64,000 nucleotides of DNA, taken from NCBI RefSeq assembly GCF_048128805.1, contig NC_136016.1:7812501-7876500 (forward strand), read 5' to 3'. Below, in pieces: positions 48,916 through 62,696 of this stretch. The stretch is from Centroberyx gerrardi. Its lineage: Eukaryota; Chordata; Actinopteri; Beryciformes; Berycidae. A program made the translations under genes and the position numbers. The notes under the pieces are model-generated. The model did not search any database. It was given only the letters and a program-made list of their open reading frames with translations, and was not told where the DNA came from. Numbering within the stretch: position 1 is the first letter of the stretch; the number at the start of each line of letters is the position of its first letter.

Positions 48916-51900
48916 TCAGACGCCCAGCTTGTTGGCGATGGTCATGACCACTTTGAGGATGGGCATGAAGGCGGAGATCTCGCTGAAGTTGCTGCTGCCG
49001 ACCACCTGGGTGTGGACCTCCAGGCCCCGCTGGTAGTTCTGGCTCGCCACACAGCGGCTGATCTCATGGAGCCCGCCCAGGATGTTGTGAGAAAGCTACG
49101 AGTTGGGCAGAGAGATTACATGAAACGTTACCGCGAGGCACCAGCTCCCTCTTCCAGATCAAGGCAGGTTTCTATCATACAGTTTTGTTACAGGTGGGAG
49201 GCTGTCTGGGTCACTTGCTGCTCAATATACTGTACACTGATTGCTTTATTATGACCAAGTATCAGAGAGGAAGTTGCTGTACTAGGCAACTTCATCTCTG
49301 TTAAACTGAGCCAATGAAAACAATCCTTTCCAAAATAACAATTCCTTACCGACTGTTCTCTCAGCTTGTCATACAGGTATCCCAGGCGTTTGGCTGCATC
49401 ATCAAGTTTCCTTTTTGTTTGCTGCAAAGGAAATATTTCTTTCTTTATTTCATATCCAACAAAACACCAACTTTTTCCTTTAATCAGTACAGGCTTTATT
49501 GCCAACACCATGCAAAGCTGGATGATGCCACATGATTAGCAGGCTTTGACACTTACAGGGTCTCCTGCTGCTAGCTGGCAGCGCTGCACCAGGCTGTCAA
49601 AGGTGGACTTGAGGATCATGTGTTCACCAGGGATTTCCCTCTGCTCCACCCTCTCTGCTGGCAGCTGCTGAAGGAGCTGAAGAAAAAAGTATAGAAATAC
49701 TTAAACAACAGTGTGCTGACAAAACAGCCATTCAGCAACAGCCCCTGTCTGACACCGACCTGCACGCTGGGCTCCTGCGGGGCCCCGGGGGGGACCTGGG
49801 CGTGGTCATGGGGCTGAGGGGCCTCGACTGGGAATCCCATCACAGGTGCAGTGATGGGGGCTGGTGGAGTGTAGTTATCAGGGACCTGCGTACACACAGC
49901 AGCACAGGAGGAGGGTTACAAAACACTGAGGGCACTGAACCTCCTGAGACAGCTGTGTTCAGGAGATACTGACCTTGTCTTACCTCCCTGCCTATTGTCA
50001 TTTCAGAAAAATCAAATTACAATTATCCAATCATGCTACGCTAAATTTAATACTTCAGTATATTATATATGCTATATAATACTACTAAGAATAATTTAGA
50101 ATGAATATATTATTAAGGATGCATGATAGGTTGGGTTACTGAACTGAGCTGTTGAGAGGGGTTGAATTATTAACTTATACCTGGCACAACTGCACAGCAG
50201 GCTCTTATACCATGTATCTTAGGGGATGCAAACCATGTCATGTATTTAGCAATTTAACGCATTAATGTGAAGTTCATGCAAAGGTTAGTGACAGCAATGT
50301 ACATATAACTATGTGCTTATGTCACATTATGTTGCCAGGTGTTTAAAACTTAGCCCAGGAGTCAGTAGAACCTTGGAAAAGTGGAGACATCTACACATTC
50401 TGAGTTTCTCCCTGTCCATCTCAACAGACAGAGTGAGGTACGGAGGGATTTGTAAAAGTAATAGATGCAGGACTACCTTCTTCTTCCTGGGTCCACCTCG
50501 CACTGCTGGTGGGTCATTCCAGCCATCTTGAGATCCTGAATCAGAACAAAGGCAGAATTAGAAAGAAACTCAGCTATTGGACCTTTGCCAACAGCCACTC
50601 CTCTAGTCAAACTCAAGCAGCCAAAGATCAGCCTTTATGAGACAATCTCTTTGAGCCAAGGTTAGTCTACATGGCAAAAGCACATAAAAAGGTGAAAAAC
50701 GGATGTATTTGCCATAGATTCCAGCAGTTAAATGAACACAGAAACTAAATAGAAAATATGGCAATGTTCAGGCAGCATCCTAATAATTATTCAACAGCAG
50801 TTGTAGGTTAACGGTATACCACTGTTGAATCATAATTCGTACTTCATAATAGACCTATTTAGATGTCAAATACAATCAATTTAATATTTGCAAATACTGT
50901 AAAATTGATTATTCATTTGCAGTGTTAATAACGCGTGATAAAAAATGTATTATCTTCATTAGGAGCCGGACTATATGATCCAAAATAAAACCCATCTTGA
51001 TTCAAGCCTGGACTTTGTAATTTTTTCACCATGTGGTTATAGCCAACATACAAACATATCAGCTCTTAAGTCACTACATTTCCCTCAAGCATGTGGCTGC
51101 ACAAGCAAACATTACCATACATGTTTTCAGTGCACTCTTATGCCATATCCAACCCTAACCCTGTCACCTTGATCGTCACACTGGAAATTCAGCCAAGGAA
51201 AGTATCCTGAAAGTCAAATGAGGGGGACAGCTGAATAGGAGCGAATAATAACCATTAGCAACATATTCCATGTGTAGATCTGTCTTTAAGTATCTGGAAA
51301 TGGAATATCTTACTGACAATTCTTTGATGAGCATGACTGAAATAGCAAATGGAATGAACACGATTGTGATGATGATTTGCTTTGGACTAAAAAGTGATTA
51401 AAATGTGATCTACCTGTAGGAGGAGGAGGAGGGACGGCGGAGCCAGCGAAGGGCTTTACAGCAGGAGCTCCGGGGCCTCCCTGGGGATATCCGGACCCGA
51501 GAGGGGTGTACGGGCCAGCTGCCATGGGGGGTGCAGGTACTTGGTTGTGAGAGCCCCCAGGGTACATGGGGACCGGGGCTCCGGGCTGCGAGCTGGCAGG
51601 CATGGGGCCTGAAGGTAAAGAGGTGGAGGGCATGAAGCCCGTCGGCGGCACACCGGGGCTGGGCATGGCGGGCAGGCCCCCGGGGGTAGACGACGAAGAC
51701 GGCAGTGAAGGTCCTGATAAGTTAGCAGCTGGCATAGTAGGACCTGGAGGAGGGAAGGCTGAGGGTCCACCCATAGGCATAGGCTGGGGCTGGAATGGCT
51801 GATGAGGAGGGAAGCCTGGGGAAGGACACAAGTAAGTGCTATTATGTCAAATCAAATCAACCTGAACTTAGTCAAAGCAGTATGCAAATGGATGATTGTC

Positions 51901-54900
51901 AAACCTGAACCAGTAGCAGGATGTTGGGGGTAGGAAGGCCGTATGGTAGGGCGGGGCGCGCTGGGCGGCAGTACATGAGAGGAGGGTGGCAGGCCAGGCC
52001 CGGCGTTTGTAGGAGCAGCATGTGGGGTGAAAACCGATGGCATAGGAGGTTGCCCAGCTGGAGCCATCTGGGCAGGAGGGCCAGGCTGGTACTGACCCTG
52101 TGGTGGAAACAAACACAGCCTCATCGTCACTAATTGCAAGTCTTAGAGAAATTTCCTAACACCCATAATAACATAGGAGGGGCACAAACTTTGCGTTCAA
52201 TCACTGAGGAATTAATACCATAATTTGTGCTTTTTGTGCAGGTGTCTGAGCAGCAGGAGTGGACTTGGTTGTGGGCACGCTGACTCTGTTGAAGGGGCCG
52301 GGAGGCTGCTGTCCAACGGAGGCCTCTCCCTGAGCGTGGAATAGCCTGTCTCTCAGCATCGTGATCCCAGACTGGAGAGAGACATGCAAACACACAAAGT
52401 GATTCAGTCAAAGAAAGCAGAACCACGACTTTTGAGTATTTTGGAATGAGGCTGGCTGCTATGCCTCTTACTTGGTCTGAGTTCTCAGGCAGGTAGGTCA
52501 TGGCAGTGGCCAGGCTTCCTTCTGCAGCCAGTATGCCGGCGTAGCGAGTTAGCTTCTCTGCCAGGATAGGGCTCTGGACTGCCACCTCGCTATTGCGAAG
52601 GCGTTCGATTGACTTGCGCAAAATCATCACTTTCTCCACCAGATCCTGTCAAACACACACACACAGTCAGAGTTTTGAAAACTAACTTTACAACTGTAGA
52701 TGAAGCAGTGCTTGATTTATAATGACTTTGACAGGTCAAAATGGGCAATGGCATAACCTAGATCAAACCTTACAAAACGGTATACCTCGAGAACAAGAGG
52801 GGAGGAGCAGTCCCTCTGCAGGGCCCAGCACTCCACTAGCTTCTCAATGTTCCCAGAGCAGATATAACAGAGACAGGCCTGCAGGCAGCGCTTCTCTGTC
52901 CCCTCGCCCTCCAAACGGGCCCCCAAGGTGTCTACCAAGTAGGAGAAGGAGAGAATGAAGGGCGACGAAGACAAGGGGAGGATTACAGGGGGAACAGAGG
53001 GGTTGGGTACAGATGTAGACATGTTAGAAGGCGAGTAAAACAAGTACTACTGAAAAGGTGCAACTCACCTGGAGGCAAAACAAGTCATAGCATGATTAAT
53101 GTGCTGCTACACTCCTGAGCAACTTACCGCACAGACGAGCAAACTCTTCAGGGTGAGCGTAGGTCAGCAGAGCAGCGAGAGCCTCCTTCCAGTTGTCCAG
53201 CTCACAGCTTTGCACTATGTCTCTCCAGTTCTGGGTGACCACTGATGATATAAGCTGGTGTGGGAGGGGGGAAAATTAAATTGACTTATATACCTCTAAA
53301 ACACCTATTCCCATCTGATTGTACCAACTGAATGAATTAAATTTTACTGTAACAACAGGTTTTATGAGACATCGGTTCTCTTACCATTGAAATGCTGTTC
53401 TTCTGCTTGTCCAGGTATCTCTGCTGAGTCTTCTTGAGCAGCTCCTCTCCTCCACTGATAGACAGCAGGATGGCTTCAGCGTAGCGGCCGTCATTCAGAC
53501 ACAGGTCCACCGCTCCCTCAAAGTTACCCACCAGCAGCGCCTGGCTTATCAAACCGTCAGTATCTTCAAAAGAACAAAAAAGGGCATGAGCCGTTGACCA
53601 AGCAACACGAGCCGCAGTTATATTCGCAATTATGGAAAAAAACAAAGAGAGATATCCAAAGATATCCAAACAGTGGACTAACGTGTAATAGTATAATCAA
53701 TTGTGTCATAAATGGGGAATTTTACCAGATGAAACAGGGATCTGGAAGTTGGAATTTTCCTTTGGAATCTGGCTGAAGAAGTCTGATGGTGAAGCAGAAC
53801 CTGAAGTCGTGATTTCAGCTGCAGCACTCGCTTCATCAGACCTCTGAAGAAATAGAAAAAGGAATATTTTACAGGCAACAAGAGCAGCAAGATTTAAAAA
53901 ATACAAAATAATGACCACATGGATTAAAGAATAAACTGGTAGCGTGCAGGATTGCTGACCTCAGTGGAGAGCAGCTGCATCTTTTCTGCCAAATCTTTGG
54001 CATCTACTCCATGTCCATTGGGCTGCAAATTCTTCCCCAGGCATTTTGAAATCTGAATTAACACAATGTGTTATAACTAAAAGATAGGATTTCATTTAGA
54101 AACACCTGCCTACAAATGTTAGATATTAATTACCGACATTGCTACATGCAAACCAGAGACAGAATACCTTTTTCTCCAATTCATCTTTGCTGAAACCCAA
54201 AAGTCTGAGGAATTTAACACGGGCTTCATCCTCAAAATTTACCTGAAAAAATTGAAGCAGTGAATTAGCTTAGAAAAGTAACAGTTCCACACTAATTGAC
54301 AGATTTAGAGCCAATGATATGTCTCAATATGTAGAGTATGCAAGGCCCACCAGAAGGAACTTCCATATGTCCTGCTCAGCGTCTGAGGCGGCGTTTTGGA
54401 TCTTGGCCTGGCAGTAGTTGGTGAAGGAGCCTGACTGCAGCGCCGCCTGAAGCTCCCTGGAGCGCTGGAGGAACTCGGTCTCTGTGGTCACCTGGCTCAC
54501 AAACACCTGTCTGGGGACGGGCTGGGGGCTCTGCACTGGAGCCGGCTTGGGGTTCTCAAAGGTTATCAACTTCCCGCCAAACTGAAACACAAGAAACCAG
54601 CACCTCATTTAGAAAATTTATAGTAATGCTGCTTCATTACCATGGCCATTAACAGTTTTATATTAAGTTGCACTCACAGCAAATGAAGCCCCCACTGGCC
54701 TGCGCACCCACTTAGGTGGCTTCTTCAGAGGGGGAACTATGGTGGCCTGTGCTGCAGGTTGGGGAACTTGTAGGGGAGGGAGCACCTGCCCTGTCCCAAA
54801 GGGATCCATTGTGTCAAATGAGGAGGATATCTGTTGAATAAACACAAAGGTTTAATAAAACAAGCACAACTCAGACGATTATCTCTGATCATCCCACTAA

Positions 54901-57900
54901 GTCATTTAACTATCTTCAGATTTACAAGTCATACATGTGTCCATGACAACATGTTGATTAATCCATGTTAATCTGTGTCTGTGTTAATCCATTCACACCA
55001 GCATGATCTCACTGACAAACACCCACATTTCTCAGCACATGGCCTTAGGGATTAAAAGGAGGCAAAGCCACAGGTACGAGAGCCACTACCTTATCAGCGG
55101 TGCTTTGCTGCTGAGCCTCCAAGCTCCCTCCCATCACAGAGTAGACACTGATCCTGCCGTCAAATGAGGCCGCTGACAGCAGGGCTGGATTCCTGGGGCA
55201 CCACTGGACATCAAAACACCACTGGTTGGTTGTTGGCAGCTCATAAATGACCTGGAACGAGAGACATGAGATATGTGAGGATCCGTGGCATTGTTATAAT
55301 ATTACAGTAATGATGTAAGGTAACTGAGGGGTAATAAAGAAACAGCTCCTAATGGGACATACTTCTCCTGTGTTTGGATTCCAGCAGAGGATACGGTTGT
55401 CTTTAGCGCTACTCAGTAGGAGCTCCGAGTCCGCTTGGCTCCAGGATATGGACAGAATTCCCCTAATAAGAAAATAGGATTAAATGAACAGAAGGCCGGT
55501 CCTGCTAAATGACCTAAACACATTGATTAGCATGATATATATGGCGAACTGCTAAAGCCTTACCTTGTGTGGTTCTCGAGGACTTTGAGGGGCGATGTGG
55601 CGAAACGCAGGTCCCACATCTGGATGACTGGAAGGCGGTCATCTTCAGAGGCCAACACCAACTGGGTGGCCACATCAGGGTGCCAGAGCATTCCTGAACA
55701 GTGCATCTAGAACACACACACAACAGTTAAGATACACAATGATGAGAGGGATTTTCTACAGGGCGTCATATTGGGTGAGGAACAATAGTCATTTTAAAAC
55801 GTTAGCGTGTCTGAAATTAACTTCTTGGCTCACCTGCCAAGGCCAGGTAAGCTAAAAAAAATTACCTCCCAAGAATAATTACTGGTCAAATTAATGACTG
55901 TGTGAGTAGACTTAGAGTTTTAATGTAAAACTTGCTCACTCACTAATACTACGGCTGTTTTTTGTCTTAGTCTTCCATTTTTAATTTTTAGTAGCCTTTT
56001 TAGTGTTCAGCAGGGACAAAGTTAAAGCCACCAACCCTGTTGCTGTGGTCACTGATCTTGATGATGGGCTCATTCTTTCTCAGGTCCCAGACAACAGCTT
56101 TCCCACTGGGGTTGGCAGAGGCCAGGATGTGCTGAACCTGCCTGTTCCAGGACACGACACTGATATCTTCAGCGGGCTGAAAGGGGAGAAGGACTGTTAC
56201 TGACAAAACAAGGCTGCCTGTGTGAGTGTGAGACGGGCAGATGCCTGATATTCAAATGATGCAACCACAGTTTGTGTGCCATGCTAGCAGTGTTAGTGCT
56301 GAACATTTAAATTGCCATAAAGAGCCAACTGCTGACACCGATATGGGATCAGGATCAGAAATACACATGCCAAATCTAAGTAAGTGCACACACCTATTGT
56401 AGCTTGCTAGATAAATATTTAGATCATAACCATGGCAGTAAGTGCTATACACACACCGATCATTTCCACTATATCAAAGAGGCCACCGTGTTAAATCATA
56501 TATTTATAAAAGTTGCTTATGCTTATAGCACTTTTTCAAATTCTTAAATGAATGACTTGTTTGGGACATGACCATTTTGTAAAAGAAAATGTCCCTGTGA
56601 CAAGGCATTATCATTCCCATTATCCCAAAGCGGTTACACACACACCACACACCAAATGGAAACCACAAACAAAACCTTCTTGTGGCTTTCTTTCTTACCT
56701 CGCATTGCTACAAAAGGTAAGGAAACAGGGAGACAACTGTTCAACATACTGTACTCCTGTTGGGGATTGTGGTTTCTATTTTCTGTTTTGACTTCAAGCA
56801 CAAATGTGGGTCAGAATCAAAATCAGAAGAAATCAACCCATCCCCCACCACCGTGAACTTCATAAAACTTATGATTGTCCAATCATATTTTACCATAAAA
56901 GTTTGATTTAAAACATGTAAATATGCACTTGCCTGTGCCTTTGCCCCTGGTGTCATTGGGTTGCTAAAGTTGTTCAAATCCCAGATGTATATCTCTGAAT
57001 CATTTGCTCCTGATGCAAGGAGATTGCTCTGGAAGAGAAATCAAGTGAGAAAGATGAACTTTTGCAGTACAGAACCACTAGCAGAAAACAATGGGATGTC
57101 CTTTCTAAATTATCTCTCATCACATACAGGATCGCAGACATTACCTGAAAAGGGTTGAAATCGAGCGCTCGGACGGGGCCTGTGTGTTTGTCAGACTGTC
57201 CCACTACTGCCTCTGCTCCAGAGGTCATTATGGCTTCCGGGCTATATACTGTTAATGTGCCATTTTCACTGCCACCAACCAGTCTCCCTCCTGAACCGTC
57301 TGCTCCCATTCCAAAATTCACCCATACGATACTGTGCAACCTATGGAACATAAAGGTGATACCGTGAGTACAAGTATTTGTTACAAATGACATACCCATG
57401 GCCCCAGTTAAGAGCAGTTGTTTAAGATAAGATATCAATTTATTAATCCCCTTGGGGAAATCCGGGTGCCACAGCAGCAACTGGCAGAACAGTACCAGGG
57501 AAAAATAAGTACAGAAGATAATAAAGAGAAGAGGTAATAAGATAAAAATTAAAGGTAAAGGTAAGGTTAGAGTCACATGTATCCCTTCTAGCCAAGGATC
57601 ATTTACTTCTTTTTTTAATTAGGTACTGCTCAATAAAGAACAGACATGACTTGTGGAAATGATTTTCTCCAGTGCAAAAGTTTAACAAAGTTTGATAGTA
57701 CACTGTGAAGCGTCTGACACTGACTGACTGACCTAATTTTTGCCATTCATTAGTATCAGGATGTGAAATTAACACTGGTCACTAGCCAAATGCTGGTAAA
57801 TCTTTGTAGCTGACAAGTTTTCAACCATGTTTAGAGGATGTTTTCTACATTATGACTGCTGAATTAAAGCATCTCGTGGAAAAAAGCAGCATGCTGAGTT

Positions 57901-58394
57901 AGTACTATCCTGTATCAAAGTACTTTGCCATGTTGTCACTTCTCTACGGTTGGCCGACATGGGCATTGGTAGTGAACTAGTGGCCTAATTTGACCCGTTA
58001 CAATATTGCCAATAAATTCCTGTTATGGTATAATCTCTAATAGCTCACCTGTTTGTGGTGGGCAGTGACCCCTTGAGCTTCATGTCCAGAGAGGGATCAG
58101 AAAAATCCACCTCGAATATCTCAAGGGCAGCAGTGGTGTTAAAAGAGGCATCAAGCTGTTGTGCCGAGGTGCCTGTTTATTGACCAAAACTACAAGTTAA
58201 AATCAGCAATCTGCAGCCTGTAGGCCTAACTAAAAAATACACATCTAGGAACAAGTGCTGTGTAAAACATCATGTGTTTTGAAACAGGGTACACAGACTG
58301 GAATATGACAGCTACCTAAGGCCAGGTAGATAGGATGGTGCATGGCAGGGCTCCACGCCTGGTGGGCTGTCCTCTGGATCTCCTTCAGCCTCAT
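48916..58394 (-). CDS. sec31b: sec31b, COPII outer-coat subunit Sec31
   Basis: Twenty-five coding exons join in phase to 1,213 residues (human SEC31B 1,179; SEC31A 1,220). First exon 58,394-58,316 ([14 protein letters not shown]), last 49,095-48,916 (ending [11 protein letters not shown]). The N-terminal WD40 propeller spans about residues 1-330 and includes [26 protein letters not shown] and [21 protein letters not shown] helical ACE1-type region follows ([37 protein letters not shown]). Residues about 780-1,028 are Pro/Gly-rich and contact Sec13/23. The C-terminal helical domain includes [18 protein letters not shown]. The protein forms the COPII cage on ER exit sites. The b paralogue is chosen from the scd-ndufb8 neighbourhood, not from sequence. 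One intron uses a GC donor. The 3' UTR probably ends near 48,370. Confidence 0.95.
56036..56933 (-). other. sec31b: GC-AG intron of sec31b
   Basis: Coding exon 4 ends at 56,933 with CAG|GCAAGT and the next exon begins at 56,176 after TTTCAG. The joined protein reads [17 protein letters not shown], matching the family without gap, so the donor really starts with GC. The rest of the donor (CAG before, AAGT after) is the strong consensus typical of U2-type GC-AG introns. The intron itself is 56,177-56,932; exon 5 is 56,176-56,036. Confidence 0.85.
57424..57565. repeat. Teleost retroposon 3'-end fragment in sec31b intron
   Basis: TTTATTAATCCCCTTGGGGA followed by AATCCGGG, a CAGCAGCAACTGGCAGAACA segment and an AATAAGATAAAAATT tail match the frequent fish retroposon 3'-end type also seen at 40.63 kb. 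Confidence 0.65.
57916..58016. repeat. Intronic copy of the sec31b 5'-flank segment
   Basis: This 101-bp stretch in sec31b intron 2 is a direct, diverged copy of 59,311-59,410. Shared words include GTTGTCA, TCTCTACGG, GGCCGACATGGGCA, TGGCCTAAT and TGACCCGTTACA in the same order and spacing. By eye about four fifths of positions agree. Confidence 0.85.
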
Positions 58395-58649
58395 CTTCCT
58401 CTACTGGTGTATACTATCAGAGTCCTGGATAGAGGAACACAGACTCCACTATATCATGGACAATTTATTCCTTCACATAGTCGTTATGAGTCTAGCAATG
58501 TGAATGTAGCAAAACAATGTATTAAATACCTCTAAAGTAAGTGAGACGAAATGTGAGGGAATGTGATTTGCATAAATGTATGCCTGTCTTCTACATCAAC
58601 ATGAAACAGGGTACCACCCATATTGACATAGTGACTCCAACTATTCCCT

Positions 58650-59480
58650 GGAATTGCTAGCTAACGCTAACTGTTAACCACAATTGCCACAATATTAGGA
58701 ATGTTTACATTATGCCAGCATCACCTTTATTGTGAAATTATGAGGGGAGACACAAACTATATAACGTTAAAGCTAAGCGGCTTGAAAATTATTTTCAACT
58801 GTATCATTTCGCAACTGCTAACGTCAGCCTTGTGAGATGAGCTGATGACGGTTCCGTTCGCAACACATTACACCGACTTAACGTTAGCTACGCTATTAAC
58901 GTTACACACATAACACCTGGATGAACAGCTTCTTTATAGCTAACGTATCTAAAATAGTTTGAAGGGAACACTGATTCTCTGTTCATGCCAACACACAAGA
59001 AGAAGTCATACAGGCTAACATTCCATCTTGTCACTCTCAACCATTGACTGGCCACACAATTCCAGTTAATAGTCAGAGCCGATAACTAATGTTAGCTAGC
59101 GAGCTAACTACATCTCCTGTTGGCCTTGTTCCACAGACAACAGATACGTTACACTATTTATCAGACGCACTAAACGCCAATCAAACCGATTCACATGGCT
59201 TTGACTATAATAATGTACTCACGTCAGTTGTTTATCACAGTCGTACTGTCCTAACCAACAACAAACTGTAGAGCTACTGCCAAGCTAGCAGCTAAGCCGC
59301 AGACTCCGACCAAAGTGCTTTGCTGTGTTGTCAGGTCTCTACGGTGGCCGACATGGGCAATAGGTGCGCGTTAATGGCCTAATGTGACCCGTTACACTGT
59401 TGCCAAGAAAACATATTCTCATCTTTCACTCGTGTGCTAATGAAAGGATCTAAGAAATCCCATATCTTCCATGTATATAA
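58650..59480 (-). promoter_or_regulatory. sec31b: sec31b 5' flank and likely promoter
   Basis: The start codon (58,394) is preceded by a weak acceptor (TATACACCAG), so a noncoding first exon upstream is likely. The stretch is rich in GCTAGC/GTTAGC words and contains the segment 59,311-59,410 (core GGCCGACATGGGCA) that is duplicated in intron 2. No TATA box is evident. The 3' end of ndufb8 (AATAAA at 59,583-59,588, minus) is only about 200 bp away, so the two genes are tightly packed head to tail. Confidence 0.45.
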
Positions 59481-59634
59481 TGTTTAAAAAAGAATCAAAC
59501 ATCCAAGTGTGTTATCAATCCACAATATCATCCACAATAAAAAAAAATGCAACAGAAAGGAACATAACTGTTAACATAAGTCTTTATTCATGACAGAAGT
59601 ATATATACATAGAAGTAGAGTCAGTTATTAGACA

Positions 59635-62216
<2,582 letters not shown>

Positions 62217-62466
62217 GTTTACTGGCTGCTGCTGTCTGACTGACAACAAATACGCATGCGCAAGATTGGAACTATGGGTAGACAGAACGGCCAATTCATA
62301 TGGGCCAATTACTTACACTACTTACACTGCTTTAACAAATTACTCTAATTGTTGAATACCCTATTCATTATGTTGATGACGTATACTTAGTTTCCAGGTG
62401 TGAAAACATATACTGTAGCAAATGAGGCAAGGAAATAGAATAGACAAGCAAACATTTAGCACAAAG

Positions 62467-62487
62467 TTATTTATTTAAATATTTATT
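62467..62487 (-). terminator. Polyadenylation signals of the gpx gene
   Basis: Two overlapping minus-strand AATAAA hexamers lie in an AT-rich tract about 210 bp after the gpx stop codon. They are about 250 bp from the start codon of ndufb8, which follows on the same strand. Confidence 0.7.
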
Positions 62488-62616
62488 GTGTTTTGGAATA
62501 ACAGAAAACATCGCATTGAGAAGAGGAGACAGTGACACTGAAAACACCACCAGCGGCTGAAGGGAAGTTGTCCTCAGAGTGAATGCACTGAACCTCTGAG
62601 TCCTGCTCCCCCTCCC

Positions 62617-62664
62617 ATCAGATCCAGCTCAGGTGCACTTCTGCATTTACTGGGGGATCGTCAC
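62617..62664 (-). ncRNA. Candidate SECIS element in the gpx 3' UTR
   Basis: Thirty-three bases past the stop codon the RNA reads GUGA, then a helix strand with GAUCC, then AAA about 12 nt after the GUGA. A small TGCA-GAAG-TGCA stem-loop follows, then GGAUC and UGAU. This matches the SECIS plan: the GUGA/UGAU non-Watson-Crick quartet, a helix of about 12 bp, conserved apical adenines and a minihelix above them (form 2). Helix II has an internal loop, and the lower helix is weak by eye. Location in the 3' UTR of a gene with an in-frame UGA supports the call. Confidence 0.65.
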
Positions 62665-62696
62665 TCTGCCACTGATGTTAAGTTGAACAAAGTCTG

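Noticed and set aside
51566-51802. Plus-strand Gly/Pro-rich frame
   Set aside because: It is the antisense shadow of the proline-rich exon of sec31b.
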